From: an uncultured Hyphomonadaceae bacterium | Lineage (GTDB): Bacteria; Pseudomonadota; Alphaproteobacteria; Caulobacterales; Hyphomonadaceae | Assembly (NCBI GenBank): GCA_937873805.1 | Contig: CALMWO010000370.1 | Coordinates: 1 to 5,399 of the forward strand | DNA length: 5,399 nucleotides | Reading direction: 5' to 3' | Shown: piece by piece, positions 1 to 5,399 of the stretch | How positions within the stretch are numbered: position 1 is the first letter of the stretch | How the letters are laid out: each line of letters opens with the position of its first letter | Notes under the pieces: model-generated | The model's input: only the letters and a program-made list of their open reading frames with translations | Database searches by the model: none | Told to the model about the DNA's origin: nothing | Program-made: the position numbers and the translations under genes

Positions 1-16
1 AACCACCGGCGCCTTT

Positions 17-80
17 CCTCCTCCAGCGCTCCGCGCTGGGGGAGGTGGATCGGCGCGTCTTCGCGCCGAGACGGAGGGGG
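17..80. repeat. GC-rich double-hairpin intergenic element
   Basis: Two adjacent inverted repeats are visible. The first has 12-nt arms at 17-28 and 34-45 around the 5-nt loop CTCCG. All positions pair except one T-G (22/40), which would be a G-U wobble in RNA. The second has perfect 8-nt arms at 50-57 and 62-69 around the loop TCTT. They are joined by GGAGGTGGAT-like sequence and followed by GACGGAGGGGG (70-80). This arrangement resembles short GC-rich palindromic repeats that I recall being scattered between genes in alphaproteobacteria, but only one copy is in the window, so its repeat status is inferred. It lies about 95 nt beyond the tyrS stop and could act as a 3' mRNA structure or transcription barrier. 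Confidence 0.5.
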
Positions 81-141
81 CTCTCTCCGCACACGCGGAC
101 CGCCCTCACCATTCAAGGCTCGAAAACCAATCCCCACGCGC

Positions 142-159
142 CTCGCAGTCACCTGCGAG
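142..159 (-). terminator. Hairpin just downstream of tyrS, possible terminator
   Basis: A perfect 7-bp stem (142-148 with 153-159) closes a 4-nt loop, beginning 15 nt past the tyrS stop codon. On the minus strand it is followed by GC-rich sequence, and a TTTT run appears only about 13 nt further on, so it is not a canonical intrinsic terminator. It may instead be an mRNA 3'-end structure acting with the hairpins at 17-69. Confidence 0.35.
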
Positions 160-174
160 AACGCCGCCGCGTGC

Positions 175-1437
175 CTAAATCGCCTTCAGCCGCGCATGCC
201 GCTTTTTGCCCACCGAAAGCCGCGCCGTGCCTTCGCCATCCAGCGCCGCTTCGGAAATCGTGGCGGTGGCATCCGTCACCGGTTCGCCATTCAGCCTAAC
301 GGAGTTTTCCCCAACAGCCCGCTTCGCTTCGCCCTTGGAGGCCGCCAGCTTGCCAGCGACCAGCGCATCCAGAACCGGATATCCGGCAACCAGCAGCGCA
401 CGCTCAACTTCGAATGTCGGCATACCCTCGGCAGAACCGCCGCCCTTGAACACGGCCTCCGCCGCGCTCGCAGCCTTCTTCGCTTCTTCCTCGCCGTGAA
501 GCATCGACGTCGCCACATCGGCAAGGCGCTTCTTCGCGTCGTTGATCGCCGCGCCCTGCGCCTTTTCGTGCTCTGCGATCTCGGAAGCGGGCAGGTCTGT
601 GAACAGCCGCATGAAACGGGCGACGTCCGCGTCTTCCGTGTTCCGCCAGAACTGCCAGTAATCGTAAGGCGAACGCATCTCCGGGTTCAGCCAGACGGCG
701 CCTTCAGCCGTCTTGCCCATCTTGCCGCCGCTCGCGGTGGTGATCAGCGGCGTCGTCACGCCGAACACCTGCTTGTCGATGATGCGGCGCGTCAGGTCGA
801 TGCCGTTGACGATGTTGCCCCACTGGTCGGAACCGCCCATCTGGATGCGGCAGTCGTATTTACGCGCCAGCTCCAGGAAGTCGTACGACTGCAGCAGCAT
901 GTAGTTGAATTCGAGGAAGGTGTACGGCTCCTCATTGTCGAGACGGCGCCGCACGGTTTCCTGCGCGATCATCTTGTTGATCGTGAAGTGCTTGCCGTAG
1001 TCGCGCAGGAATTCGATCCACTTGATCTGGTCGAGCCATTCGGCGTTGTCGATCATGATCGCATCGGTCGGCCCCGAACCGAACGTCAGGAACGGTTCGA
1101 AGTTCTTCTTGATGCCCGCCATGTTGTTGGCGATCTCTTCGGTGGTGAGGATCGGGCGCGACTTCTCCTTGTCGGTCGGGTCGCCGATCTTCGTGGTGCC
1201 GCCGCCCATCAGTACGATCGGCTTGCCGCCCGCCTGCTGCAGGCGGCGCAGGTTCATGATCTGCACCAGCGATCCCACATGCAGCGACTTCGCCGTGCAG
1301 TCGAAGCCGATGTATCCGGTGGGCACGCCCGTCGCGTATTCGTCGAGACCCTTCTCGTCAGTGATCTGGTAGACGTGGCCACGGCCGATCATTTCCCGCA
1401 GGAAGGTCGACTTCTGGGCGTTTGCGTCGAGGGTCAC
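175..1437 (-). CDS. tyrS: Tyrosyl-tRNA synthetase
   Basis: Charges tRNA-Tyr with tyrosine in an ATP-dependent reaction in the cytoplasm; essential for translation. The 420-residue product has the normal length for bacterial TyrRS, a class Ic synthetase. The tyrosine-binding start of the Rossmann fold (YIGFD, 42-46) leads into the HIGH motif, here HVGS (53-56). The GGGTTKIGDP loop (78-87), the substrate-binding stretch QMGGSDQWGN (199-208) and the KMSKS motif, here KMGKT (239-243), follow in order. An S4-type RNA-binding domain occupies about 355-415 (RAVGENSVRLNGE within it). The start is GTG: an AGGAG Shine-Dalgarno sequence sits 6 nt upstream, and the next Met (residue 16) would cut into the conserved N-terminal helix. 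The stop is TAG. The gene lies 165 nt downstream of the DUF6572-like gene, so it may have its own promoter. Nothing suggests truncation; the family assignment is secure. Confidence 0.98.
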   Translation of the reverse strand: MTLDANAQKSTFLREMIGRGHVYQITDEKGLDEYATGVPTGYIGFDCTAKSLHVGSLVQIMNLRRLQQAGGKPIVLMGGGTTKIGDPTDKEKSRPILTTEEIANNMAGIKKNFEPFLTFGSGPTDAIMIDNAEWLDQIKWIEFLRDYGKHFTINKMIAQETVRRRLDNEEPYTFLEFNYMLLQSYDFLELARKYDCRIQMGGSDQWGNIVNGIDLTRRIIDKQVFGVTTPLITTASGGKMGKTAEGAVWLNPEMRSPYDYWQFWRNTEDADVARFMRLFTDLPASEIAEHEKAQGAAINDAKKRLADVATSMLHGEEEAKKAASAAEAVFKGGGSAEGMPTFEVERALLVAGYPVLDALVAGKLAASKGEAKRAVGENSVRLNGEPVTDATATISEAALDGEGTARLSVGKKRHARLKAI

Positions 1438-1602
1438 GAGAGGCTCCTACAAGGTCTATCCGACCGGAGGCCATCTCACATCGCCGCCGGTTTGGGCGGC
1501 ATGCACAATCGCACCGCCGCTATGAAAGCGTGCGGCAGTAATACGCGGAGAGGGTGGCGCGGTGCGACATGGGGAGGTGATACGGGCGTACCGGGGGGCC
1601 GG
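1438..1602 (-). other. tyrS upstream leader region with hairpins
   Basis: This gap separates the DUF6572-like stop from the tyrS start. It holds a perfect 6-bp stem (1483-1488 with 1495-1500, 6-nt loop) and a 5-bp outer stem (1510-1514 with 1530-1534) with a short inner helix. The GGCGG at 1495-1499 could alternatively pair with CCGCC at 1514-1518, so two exclusive folds are possible. No coding sequence is supported here. GC-rich low-complexity sequence could produce such stems by chance. Confidence 0.35.
1444..1448 (-). promoter_or_regulatory. Shine-Dalgarno site of tyrS (GTG start)
   Basis: AGGAG on the minus strand, separated by 6 nt from the GTG at 1437-1435. It decides the choice of this GTG over the in-frame ATG 15 codons further in. 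Confidence 0.75.
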
Positions 1603-1606
1603 TCAA
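1577..1606 (-). promoter_or_regulatory. Weak candidate promoter for tyrS
   Basis: On the minus strand TTGACC (1606-1601) is a 5/6 match to the sigma-70 -35 box and is followed after 18 nt by TATCAC (1582-1577), a 4/6 match to the -10 box. The -35 element overlaps the stop codon of the upstream DUF6572-like gene. It would give a leader of about 130 nt. Pattern match by eye only; tyrS may equally be read through from upstream. Confidence 0.25.
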
Positions 1607-1947
1607 GCTGGCTGTTCGTAACCATCCGGCAGCGGACCAAAGCCGAATTCGATGTTCATCGTGGCGAGCTGTTCGCCCAGCCCGGCGAGGATCGGCAGGA
1701 TATTCTCCGGCGGTTCGAACTGCTGGATCACGCCGATCTTTGGCTTGCGCCCCGCGGCTTCAGGAACGGACTGTTCAAGCTGCCCGCTCTGGATGAAGCC
1801 GAGATAGGCCGTGACCTTCTGCTGCAGGGCGTTGAGATGCGCCACCGGATCGGACCAGTCGAGATCGTCGGTGATCACCAGCATCGCATTGCCGGTTTCC
1901 GGTTCGATGCCGACGGCGTCCACCGCTTCCACATCACTGATCGCCAT
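1603..1947 (-). CDS. Small conserved protein, DUF6572-like
   Basis: A 114-residue protein without a known function. The stretch from about residue 6 to 60 resembles DUF6572 as I recall it: an N-terminal 'VDAVGI' segment, 'LVITDDLDW' (23-31), 'HLNALQQKV' (37-45) and 'YLGFIQSGQL' (48-57), followed by a 'KIGVIQQFEPP' strand (70-80) and a C-terminal amphipathic region. There is no signal peptide, membrane segment or cysteine, so a soluble cytoplasmic protein is likely. The ATG start is preceded by a purine-rich GAGGGGGA about 5-8 nt upstream. It begins 30 nt after the hydrolase stop on the same strand, which suggests cotranscription. The family name rests on remembered pattern; the reality of the gene is better supported by the ribosome site, spacing and family-like conservation. 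Confidence 0.8.
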   Translation of the reverse strand: MAISDVEAVDAVGIEPETGNAMLVITDDLDWSDPVAHLNALQQKVTAYLGFIQSGQLEQSVPEAAGRKPKIGVIQQFEPPENILPILAGLGEQLATMNIEFGFGPLPDGYEQPA

Positions 1948-1977
1948 GTGGTCCCCCTCTGGTCCGGCCCGATGCTA

Positions 1978-2700
1978 TCAGCTCTGCTTGGGCGGCGCCG
2001 GCAGTTTGGCGGCGTCCTTGATGGCTTTCGCTTCGGCCGCTTCCTTCTGCGCCTTGTCGAACGCCTTCATGCGGCGCTTGAGATAGGTCGCGGCGGTCTT
2101 CTCCATCTCGTCCAGCTTGCCCTGGAAGAAGTGGTTGGCGCCGGTGACGGTCGCGCGGTCGATGATCTCGCCCTTCTGGACGCGCACCTTGGTGAGCGAG
2201 CGGTCGATGTCAGCCGGAGGCGCGACCACGTCCTTGTCGCCCGAGATGATGATGCCCGAAGCCGGGCAGGGCGCGAGGAAGGAGAGGTCGTAATGGTTGG
2301 CCGGCGGGGCGACCGCGACGAAGCCGTCGATCTCCGGGCGGCGCATCAGAAGCTGCAGGCAGATGTAGGCGCCGAAGGACGAGCCCGCGACCCAGCACTG
2401 GCTCGGCGCTTCATTCAGCGACTCGAGATGGTCCAGCACGTAGGCGGCGTCAGAGAGTTCGGCGACGCCGGCATCGAACGTGCCCTGGCTGCGGCCGACG
2501 CCCCGGAAGTTGAAGCGCATGGTCGAGAAGCCGTGCGCCACGAACATCTCGAACAGGGTGATCGTCACCGGGTCCTGCATCGTGCCGCCCGCTTTGGGGT
2601 GGGGGTGCAGGATCAGCGCGATCGGAGGGTTCTCGCCGGGGGCGGGAACGTAACGCGCCTCGATCCGTCCAGCAGGTCCGGAGATGATCAGTTCGGCCAT
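1978..2700 (-). CDS. Alpha/beta hydrolase (COG2945-like, dienelactone-hydrolase type fold)
   Basis: A 240-residue soluble serine hydrolase with unknown natural substrate. The early strand and oxyanion region carry LILHPHPKAGGTM (29-41) and the signature FNFRGVGRSQG (63-73). The nucleophile elbow is GSSFG (106-110) with Ser108. The probable acid is Asp157 in SGDKD (153-157) and the base His190 in GANHFF (187-192), so the triad looks complete. The conserved APPAN...SFLAPCP stretch (131-146) is typical of the alphaproteobacterial group usually annotated simply as alpha/beta hydrolase. The last 30 residues (about 211-240) form a Lys/Ala/Glu-rich tail ending in Pro, beyond the hydrolase core and probably helical or disordered. 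The ATG at 2700 agrees with the start of the family ('AELIISGPAGRIEARY'), though no strong Shine-Dalgarno is visible. It is the first gene of the leftward group and diverges from the suf operon; no functional link is evident. Confidence 0.92.
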   Translation of the reverse strand: MAELIISGPAGRIEARYVPAPGENPPIALILHPHPKAGGTMQDPVTITLFEMFVAHGFSTMRFNFRGVGRSQGTFDAGVAELSDAAYVLDHLESLNEAPSQCWVAGSSFGAYICLQLLMRRPEIDGFVAVAPPANHYDLSFLAPCPASGIIISGDKDVVAPPADIDRSLTKVRVQKGEIIDRATVTGANHFFQGKLDEMEKTAATYLKRRMKAFDKAQKEAAEAKAIKDAAKLPAPPKQS

Positions 2701-2841
2701 GGGGTGCTCGCGCGATCTTGCCCTGTAACGGGCGTTTCATGGGCTGAACGCCCAAGCCGCCCGTCAAACACCATTTCGGACTCAGATTTCAAGCATTTCG
2801 TGTGATCCGCCCCCCATGCCTGTCCGTAAACCCTACGAAAG

Positions 2842-2863
2842 TCGGGGAAATCTTCCATCCCGA
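2842..2863. promoter_or_regulatory. Interrupted palindrome upstream of the Rrf2/IscR-like gene, possible operator
   Basis: Arms TCGGG (2842-2846) and CCCGA (2859-2863) flank a 12-nt centre that itself contains GGAA-ATC-TTCC (2846-2856). It ends 2 nt before the AAAGGA ribosome site, where a bound repressor, or an RNA hairpin, could control the operon. The arms are short and do not match an IscR consensus known to me, so this is only a candidate. Confidence 0.25.
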
Positions 2864-2865
2864 TC

Positions 2866-2871
2866 AAAGGA
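2866..2871 (+). promoter_or_regulatory. Shine-Dalgarno site of the Rrf2/IscR-like gene
   Basis: AAAGGA lies 7 nt before the ATG at 2879. It favours that start over the in-frame ATG at 2816, which has only a C-rich run before it. Confidence 0.8.
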
Positions 2872-2878
2872 CCGGTGT

Positions 2879-3328
2879 ATGCGAGTGGGTTCCAAAGGCC
2901 GTTATGCGGTAATTGCGCTTCTGGATGTGGCGGGGAACTCCGCCTCCCGACCGGTTGCCCTGGCTGAGGTCGCCGAAAGGCAGCAGATCTCGCTTTCCTA
3001 CTTGGAACAGCTGTTCGCGATGCTTCGCCGCGCGGGCCTCGTGGTCTCGTCCCGTGGCCCCGGCGGCGGCTACCGGCTGCAGCGCCCGGCCGGCGATATC
3101 ACCGTGGGCGAGGTGTTTCGGGCCGTCGAAGAGACCGGAAATGCCGAACAGGGGCGCGACTGGGTCGGCGGCGGGCATGCCTCTGCGGGGCTCTGGATCG
3201 CTCTGGACGGCCATATTCGCGATTTCCTTGAAGGCGTGACGCTGCAGGATGTCATTTCCGGCAAACTAAATGCCCAGCTTTCCAACGGATCGGGCATCCG
3301 CATGGATAGCGGCCTGTCGGCTAGCTAG
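2879..3328 (+). CDS. Rrf2-family (IscR-like) transcriptional regulator lacking cysteines
   Basis: A 149-residue DNA-binding protein, first gene of the suf operon and its likely regulator. The N-terminal winged helix-turn-helix (1-67) is very close to E. coli IscR: MRVGSKGRYAV, the recognition region ISLSYLEQLF (37-46) and the wing SSRGPGGGY (57-65). By the same numbering Glu43, which in E. coli IscR influences selectivity between the two classes of site, is kept. The C-terminal helix that joins the dimer follows (about 105-128). The E. coli IscR cluster loop, with Cys92, Cys98, Cys104 and His107, is replaced by a stretch about 4 residues shorter (about 86-104), rich in Gly and Asp. There is no cysteine anywhere in the protein. 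His100 aligns with the third Cys, and Ala occupies the ligand-His position; His112 is the only other histidine. The start at 2879 is set by the AAAGGA site and by alignment to IscR; a start at 2816 would add 21 residues unlike the family. The desulfurase follows after 23 nt. Confidence 0.93.
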   Translation: MRVGSKGRYAVIALLDVAGNSASRPVALAEVAERQQISLSYLEQLFAMLRRAGLVVSSRGPGGGYRLQRPAGDITVGEVFRAVEETGNAEQGRDWVGGGHASAGLWIALDGHIRDFLEGVTLQDVISGKLNAQLSNGSGIRMDSGLSAS

Positions 3329-3351
3329 AAACTGGCGTAAGAGCCGGTCCC

Positions 3352-4509
3352 ATGAGCTCCGGCGCCCGCATCTACGCAGATTACAACGCCACCGCCCCCC
3401 TTCGCGCCGAGGCGAAGGCCGCGATCGTGTCCGCGCTGGGCCTCACCGGAAATCCATCGTCGGTTCACGCCGAAGGCCGCAAAGCTCGCGCCCTGGTAGA
3501 AGGCGCCCGCGAAACTATTGCCGCGGCCATCGGCGCCTGCCGGGATGACATCGCCTTCACCGGAGGCGGAACGGAAGCCGTCGCGCTGGCCCTGCGGGGC
3601 GCGCTGCGTGCGGTTGGCAATGCGAAGCTGATCACATCCGCCATCGAGCACGACGCCGTCACCACGATCGCTGGCGATGTCTCTGCGTGGCCGATAAAGC
3701 CTGACGGCGTCGTCGATCTCGACCGGCTACGCGCGGAAGTCGCGGCCGTTGCCGGCAGGGGCGAACGGCCTCTGGTGTCGCTGATGCTGGTGAACAACGA
3801 GACCGGCGTTATCCAACCCGTCGCTGAAGCCGCTGATATCGCGCACAAGGCTGGCGGATTGATCCACTGCGATGCGATCCAGGCGCTGGGCAAGATCGAG
3901 GTTTCGATCATCGATCTGGAAGTCGATTACCTTTCGCTCTCCGCTCACAAGATCGGCGGCCCGCACGGCATTGGCGCAACCTATGTGAAAGCAGGCGCCC
4001 CATTCGCTGCGGTGCAGACCGGCGGCGGGCAGGAGTTCGGGCGGCGTGCGGGCACCGAGAATGTCGCAGGCATTGCGGGCTTCGCCGCGGCCGTCGCGCA
4101 GGCCACCCGCGGCATCGAGACCTACCAGTCGCTGAGCGAACACCGCGACCGTATGGAAGAAAAGCTGAAAGCCGCCGCTCCCAGCCTGCAGGTCCATGGA
4201 TCAGGCGCAGCGCGGGTCGCCGGTGTTTCCTGCTTCGGAGTTGAAGGTCTCCCCTCGGAAACCCAGATAATGGGTCTGGATCTGGCGGGTTTTGCGGTCA
4301 GCGCCGGGTCCGCCTGCTCGTCGGGCAAGGTTAAGCCCAGTCGCGTGTTGACCGCGATGGGCCTCAGCGATACCGCCGCGCGTTCGGCCATCCGGGCAAG
4401 TTTCGGCTGGGCGACCGTCTGGCAGGATTTCGATGCGCTGGCGGAAGCCTGGATTAAACACGCGGCCCGCGCGCGGCCGCAACTGGTGAAACTGGACACG
4501 CATGTCTGA
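3352..4509 (+). CDS. Cysteine desulfurase, IscS/NifS type (group I), in the suf operon
   Basis: PLP-dependent class V aminotransferase-fold enzyme that removes sulfur from L-cysteine, forming alanine and an enzyme persulfide for Fe-S cluster assembly in the cytoplasm. In the 385-residue protein YADYNATAPLR (8-18) opens the fold and NPSSVHAEGR (34-43) follows. His100 lies where the PLP-stacking His is expected, Asp174 and Gln177 (HCDAIQALG) contact the cofactor, and Lys200 in SLSAHKIGGPHG forms the Schiff base. GGGQEFGRRAGTENV (224-238) is the second conserved block. The catalytic Cys322 lies in the loop SAGSACSSGK (317-326), of the group I type and not the short loop of SufS. The phosphate-loop GGGTEAVALAL (71-81) has Val where many relatives have Asn. 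ATG start; only a weak AAGAG lies upstream, so translation may couple to the regulator gene. Its 3' end overlaps sufB by 8 nt. Many alphaproteobacterial suf operons carry such a gene in this place, often with a separate sufS further on; iscS or nifS would both be plausible names. Confidence 0.94.
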   Translation: MSSGARIYADYNATAPLRAEAKAAIVSALGLTGNPSSVHAEGRKARALVEGARETIAAAIGACRDDIAFTGGGTEAVALALRGALRAVGNAKLITSAIEHDAVTTIAGDVSAWPIKPDGVVDLDRLRAEVAAVAGRGERPLVSLMLVNNETGVIQPVAEAADIAHKAGGLIHCDAIQALGKIEVSIIDLEVDYLSLSAHKIGGPHGIGATYVKAGAPFAAVQTGGGQEFGRRAGTENVAGIAGFAAAVAQATRGIETYQSLSEHRDRMEEKLKAAAPSLQVHGSGAARVAGVSCFGVEGLPSETQIMGLDLAGFAVSAGSACSSGKVKPSRVLTAMGLSDTAARSAIRASFGWATVWQDFDALAEAWIKHAARARPQLVKLDTHV

Positions 4510-5399
4510 GGGCAAGGAAGTCTTGGTGAAGGAAGGCATCGACCAGGGAACGGTCGATGCCGCCCGTGCGCTTGAATCCGACAAGTACGCCGAAGGCTTT
4601 GTCACCGACATCGAGATGGAGTTGGCGCCCAAGGGGCTCAGCGAAGACACCGTTCGTTACATCTCGGCGAAGAAGGAAGAGCCGGAGTGGATGCTCCAGC
4701 TTCGGCTCGAAGCCTTCCAGCGCTGGAAGGAAATGATTGAGCCGACCTGGGCGATGATCAATTATCCGAAGATCGACTACCAGGACGCGCACTACTACGC
4801 CGAGCCGAAAGGCGCCGCGAAGTACAAGACGATCGACGACGTTCCGAAAGAGATCCTCGACACCTACGCCAAGCTCGGCATTCCACTCCGCGAACAGGAA
4901 GTGCTGCTCGGCGTCGAGGGGGCGCTTGGCTCTGCGGCTGAGGCGCGCGAGACGCCGCCCAATTCCTCCCAGCCAAGAGTCGCGGTCGATGCGGTGTTCG
5001 ATAGCGTCAGCGTTGCGACGACCTTCCGCGCTGAACTCGCGAAATCCGGCGTCATCTTCATGTCGATTTCGGAAGCCGTGCGCGAGCACCCGGAATTGGT
5101 GAAGCAGTATCTCGGCACAGTCGTGCCAGTCAGCGACAACTTCTTCGCGACACTGAACTCGGCTGTCTTCTCCGACGGCACATTCGTCTACATCCCTAAG
5201 GGCGTTCGCTGCCCGATGGAGCTGTCGACCTATTTCCGTATGAACGCGAAAGGCACGGGGCAGTTCGAGCGCACGCTGATCATCGCAGACGAGGGCGCTT
5301 ACGTTTCCTATCTCGAAGGCTGCACCGCGCCGATGCGCGACGAGAACCAGCTGCACGCGGCAGTTGTCGAACTGGTCGCGCTCGACGATGCCGAGATCA
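4502..5399 (+). CDS. sufB: SufB, Fe-S cluster assembly scaffold subunit (3' end beyond window)
   Basis: SufB works with SufC (ATPase) and SufD as the SufBC2D scaffold that builds Fe-S clusters from persulfide sulfur and iron. The first 299 codons are present and open to the window edge. Full-length SufB is roughly 470-500 residues, so the C-terminal part with the SufC/SufD interface is missing here by cut, not by mutation. Family signatures include PEWMLQLRLEAF (61-72), AVDAVFDSVSVATTF (161-175), VFSDGTFVYIPKGVRCPMELSTYF (222-245, key residues Ser224, Gly233, Cys237), and SYLEGCTAP (269-277), whose Cys274 corresponds to the E. coli Cys254 that accepts sulfur. Residues about 141-157 form a small polar Ala/Glu/Pro stretch not part of the conserved core. 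The start ATG overlaps the desulfurase stop (ATGTCTGA, 8 nt), with only a weak ribosome site, so translational coupling is likely. sufC and sufD are expected downstream. Confidence 0.97.
   Translation, partial: MSEGKEVLVKEGIDQGTVDAARALESDKYAEGFVTDIEMELAPKGLSEDTVRYISAKKEEPEWMLQLRLEAFQRWKEMIEPTWAMINYPKIDYQDAHYYAEPKGAAKYKTIDDVPKEILDTYAKLGIPLREQEVLLGVEGALGSAAEARETPPNSSQPRVAVDAVFDSVSVATTFRAELAKSGVIFMSISEAVREHPELVKQYLGTVVPVSDNFFATLNSAVFSDGTFVYIPKGVRCPMELSTYFRMNAKGTGQFERTLIIADEGAYVSYLEGCTAPMRDENQLHAAVVELVALDDAEI

Larger units (their letters stand above)
2701..2878. promoter_or_regulatory. Divergent intergenic region between the hydrolase and the suf operon
   Basis: Promoters for both the leftward hydrolase and the rightward suf operon should lie in these 178 nt. 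I found no convincing -35/-10 pair on either strand. A TTGACG on the minus strand (2767-2762) lacks a matching -10. Two inverted repeats are present: 7-nt arms GGGCGTT (2730-2736) and AACGCCC (2747-2753) with a 10-nt spacer, and TCGGG/CCCGA (2842-2846, 2859-2863) close to the regulator's ribosome site. No textbook IscR site or iron-box could be recognised. Confidence 0.6.

Noticed and set aside
2762..2767. TTGACG as a -35 box for the hydrolase
   Set aside because: No acceptable -10 hexamer lies 16-18 nt downstream on the minus strand (the slot reads GCCCAT or similar).
196..2805. A very long plus-strand open frame (869 codons) opposite tyrS, the DUF6572-like gene and the hydrolase
   Set aside because: All three minus-strand genes lie in the same frame, and this open frame is exactly in register opposite their codons. 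Stops there would need TTA, CTA or TCA codons in the real genes, which GC-rich genomes avoid. The translation is Arg/His/Asp-rich with no recognisable domain, and the opposite strand has clear conserved proteins.
2774..2810. IscR-type or iron-box operator in the AT-richer part of the divergent region
   Set aside because: GACT and TCA/TGA fragments are present, but their spacing and symmetry do not fit the IscR type 1/type 2 sites or the TGA-N9-TCA iron-responsive motif.
2816..2878. Upstream ATG extension of the Rrf2/IscR-like gene by 21 residues
   Set aside because: There is no ribosome site before 2816, the extension does not resemble IscR family N-termini, and a good AAAGGA precedes the ATG at 2879, where the protein starts just as E. 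coli IscR does.
4454..5356. A 300-codon minus-strand open frame opposite the desulfurase end and sufB
   Set aside because: It is in codon register with sufB, so the same rare-codon effect keeps it open. The composition is low-quality and SufB is certain on the plus strand.
1..5399. Mobile element, CRISPR array, toxin-antitoxin or phage defence genes
   Set aside because: No transposase or integrase, no regularly spaced repeats, and every convincing gene falls in a housekeeping or known conserved family.

Overview
This GC-rich window looks like chromosomal DNA from an alphaproteobacterium. Three things point there: the gene order Rrf2/IscR-type regulator, IscS/NifS-type cysteine desulfurase, sufB, which is the usual start of an alphaproteobacterial SUF operon; the alpha/beta hydrolase, whose 'ILHPHP...FNFRGVGRSQG' signature is typical of alphaproteobacterial members; and a GC-rich double-hairpin intergenic element at the left edge. 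A genus cannot be fixed from the sequence alone (a Caulobacterales or Hyphomonadales-like lineage is a guess). There is no sign of a plasmid, phage, insertion sequence or CRISPR array.

Layout. Positions 1-174 are non-coding and hold the double-hairpin element (17-69, possibly to about 80) and a separate hairpin just downstream of tyrS. Three genes then run leftward. From their 5' ends these are an alpha/beta hydrolase (2700-1978), a small DUF6572-like protein (1947-1603) and, after a 165-nt gap with hairpin-forming sequence, tyrosyl-tRNA synthetase (1437-175, GTG start). A 178-nt divergent intergenic region (2701-2878) separates them from a rightward cluster: the Rrf2/IscR-like regulator (2879-3328), the cysteine desulfurase (3352-4509) and sufB (4502 to beyond the right edge). 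sufB overlaps the desulfurase by 8 nt.

How they work together. The rightward genes are the front of an iron-sulfur cluster assembly operon. The desulfurase takes sulfur from cysteine, SufB is a core scaffold subunit (sufC, sufD and others are expected past the right edge), and the regulator presumably adjusts expression to Fe-S demand. The most notable point is that this regulator, starting at its well-supported ATG, has no cysteine, although its DNA-binding half is very close to E. coli IscR. It therefore cannot bind a [2Fe-2S] cluster through the classical three-cysteine site. The leftward genes are housekeeping (tyrS) or poorly characterised and have no evident link to Fe-S metabolism. I see no entirely new system here.
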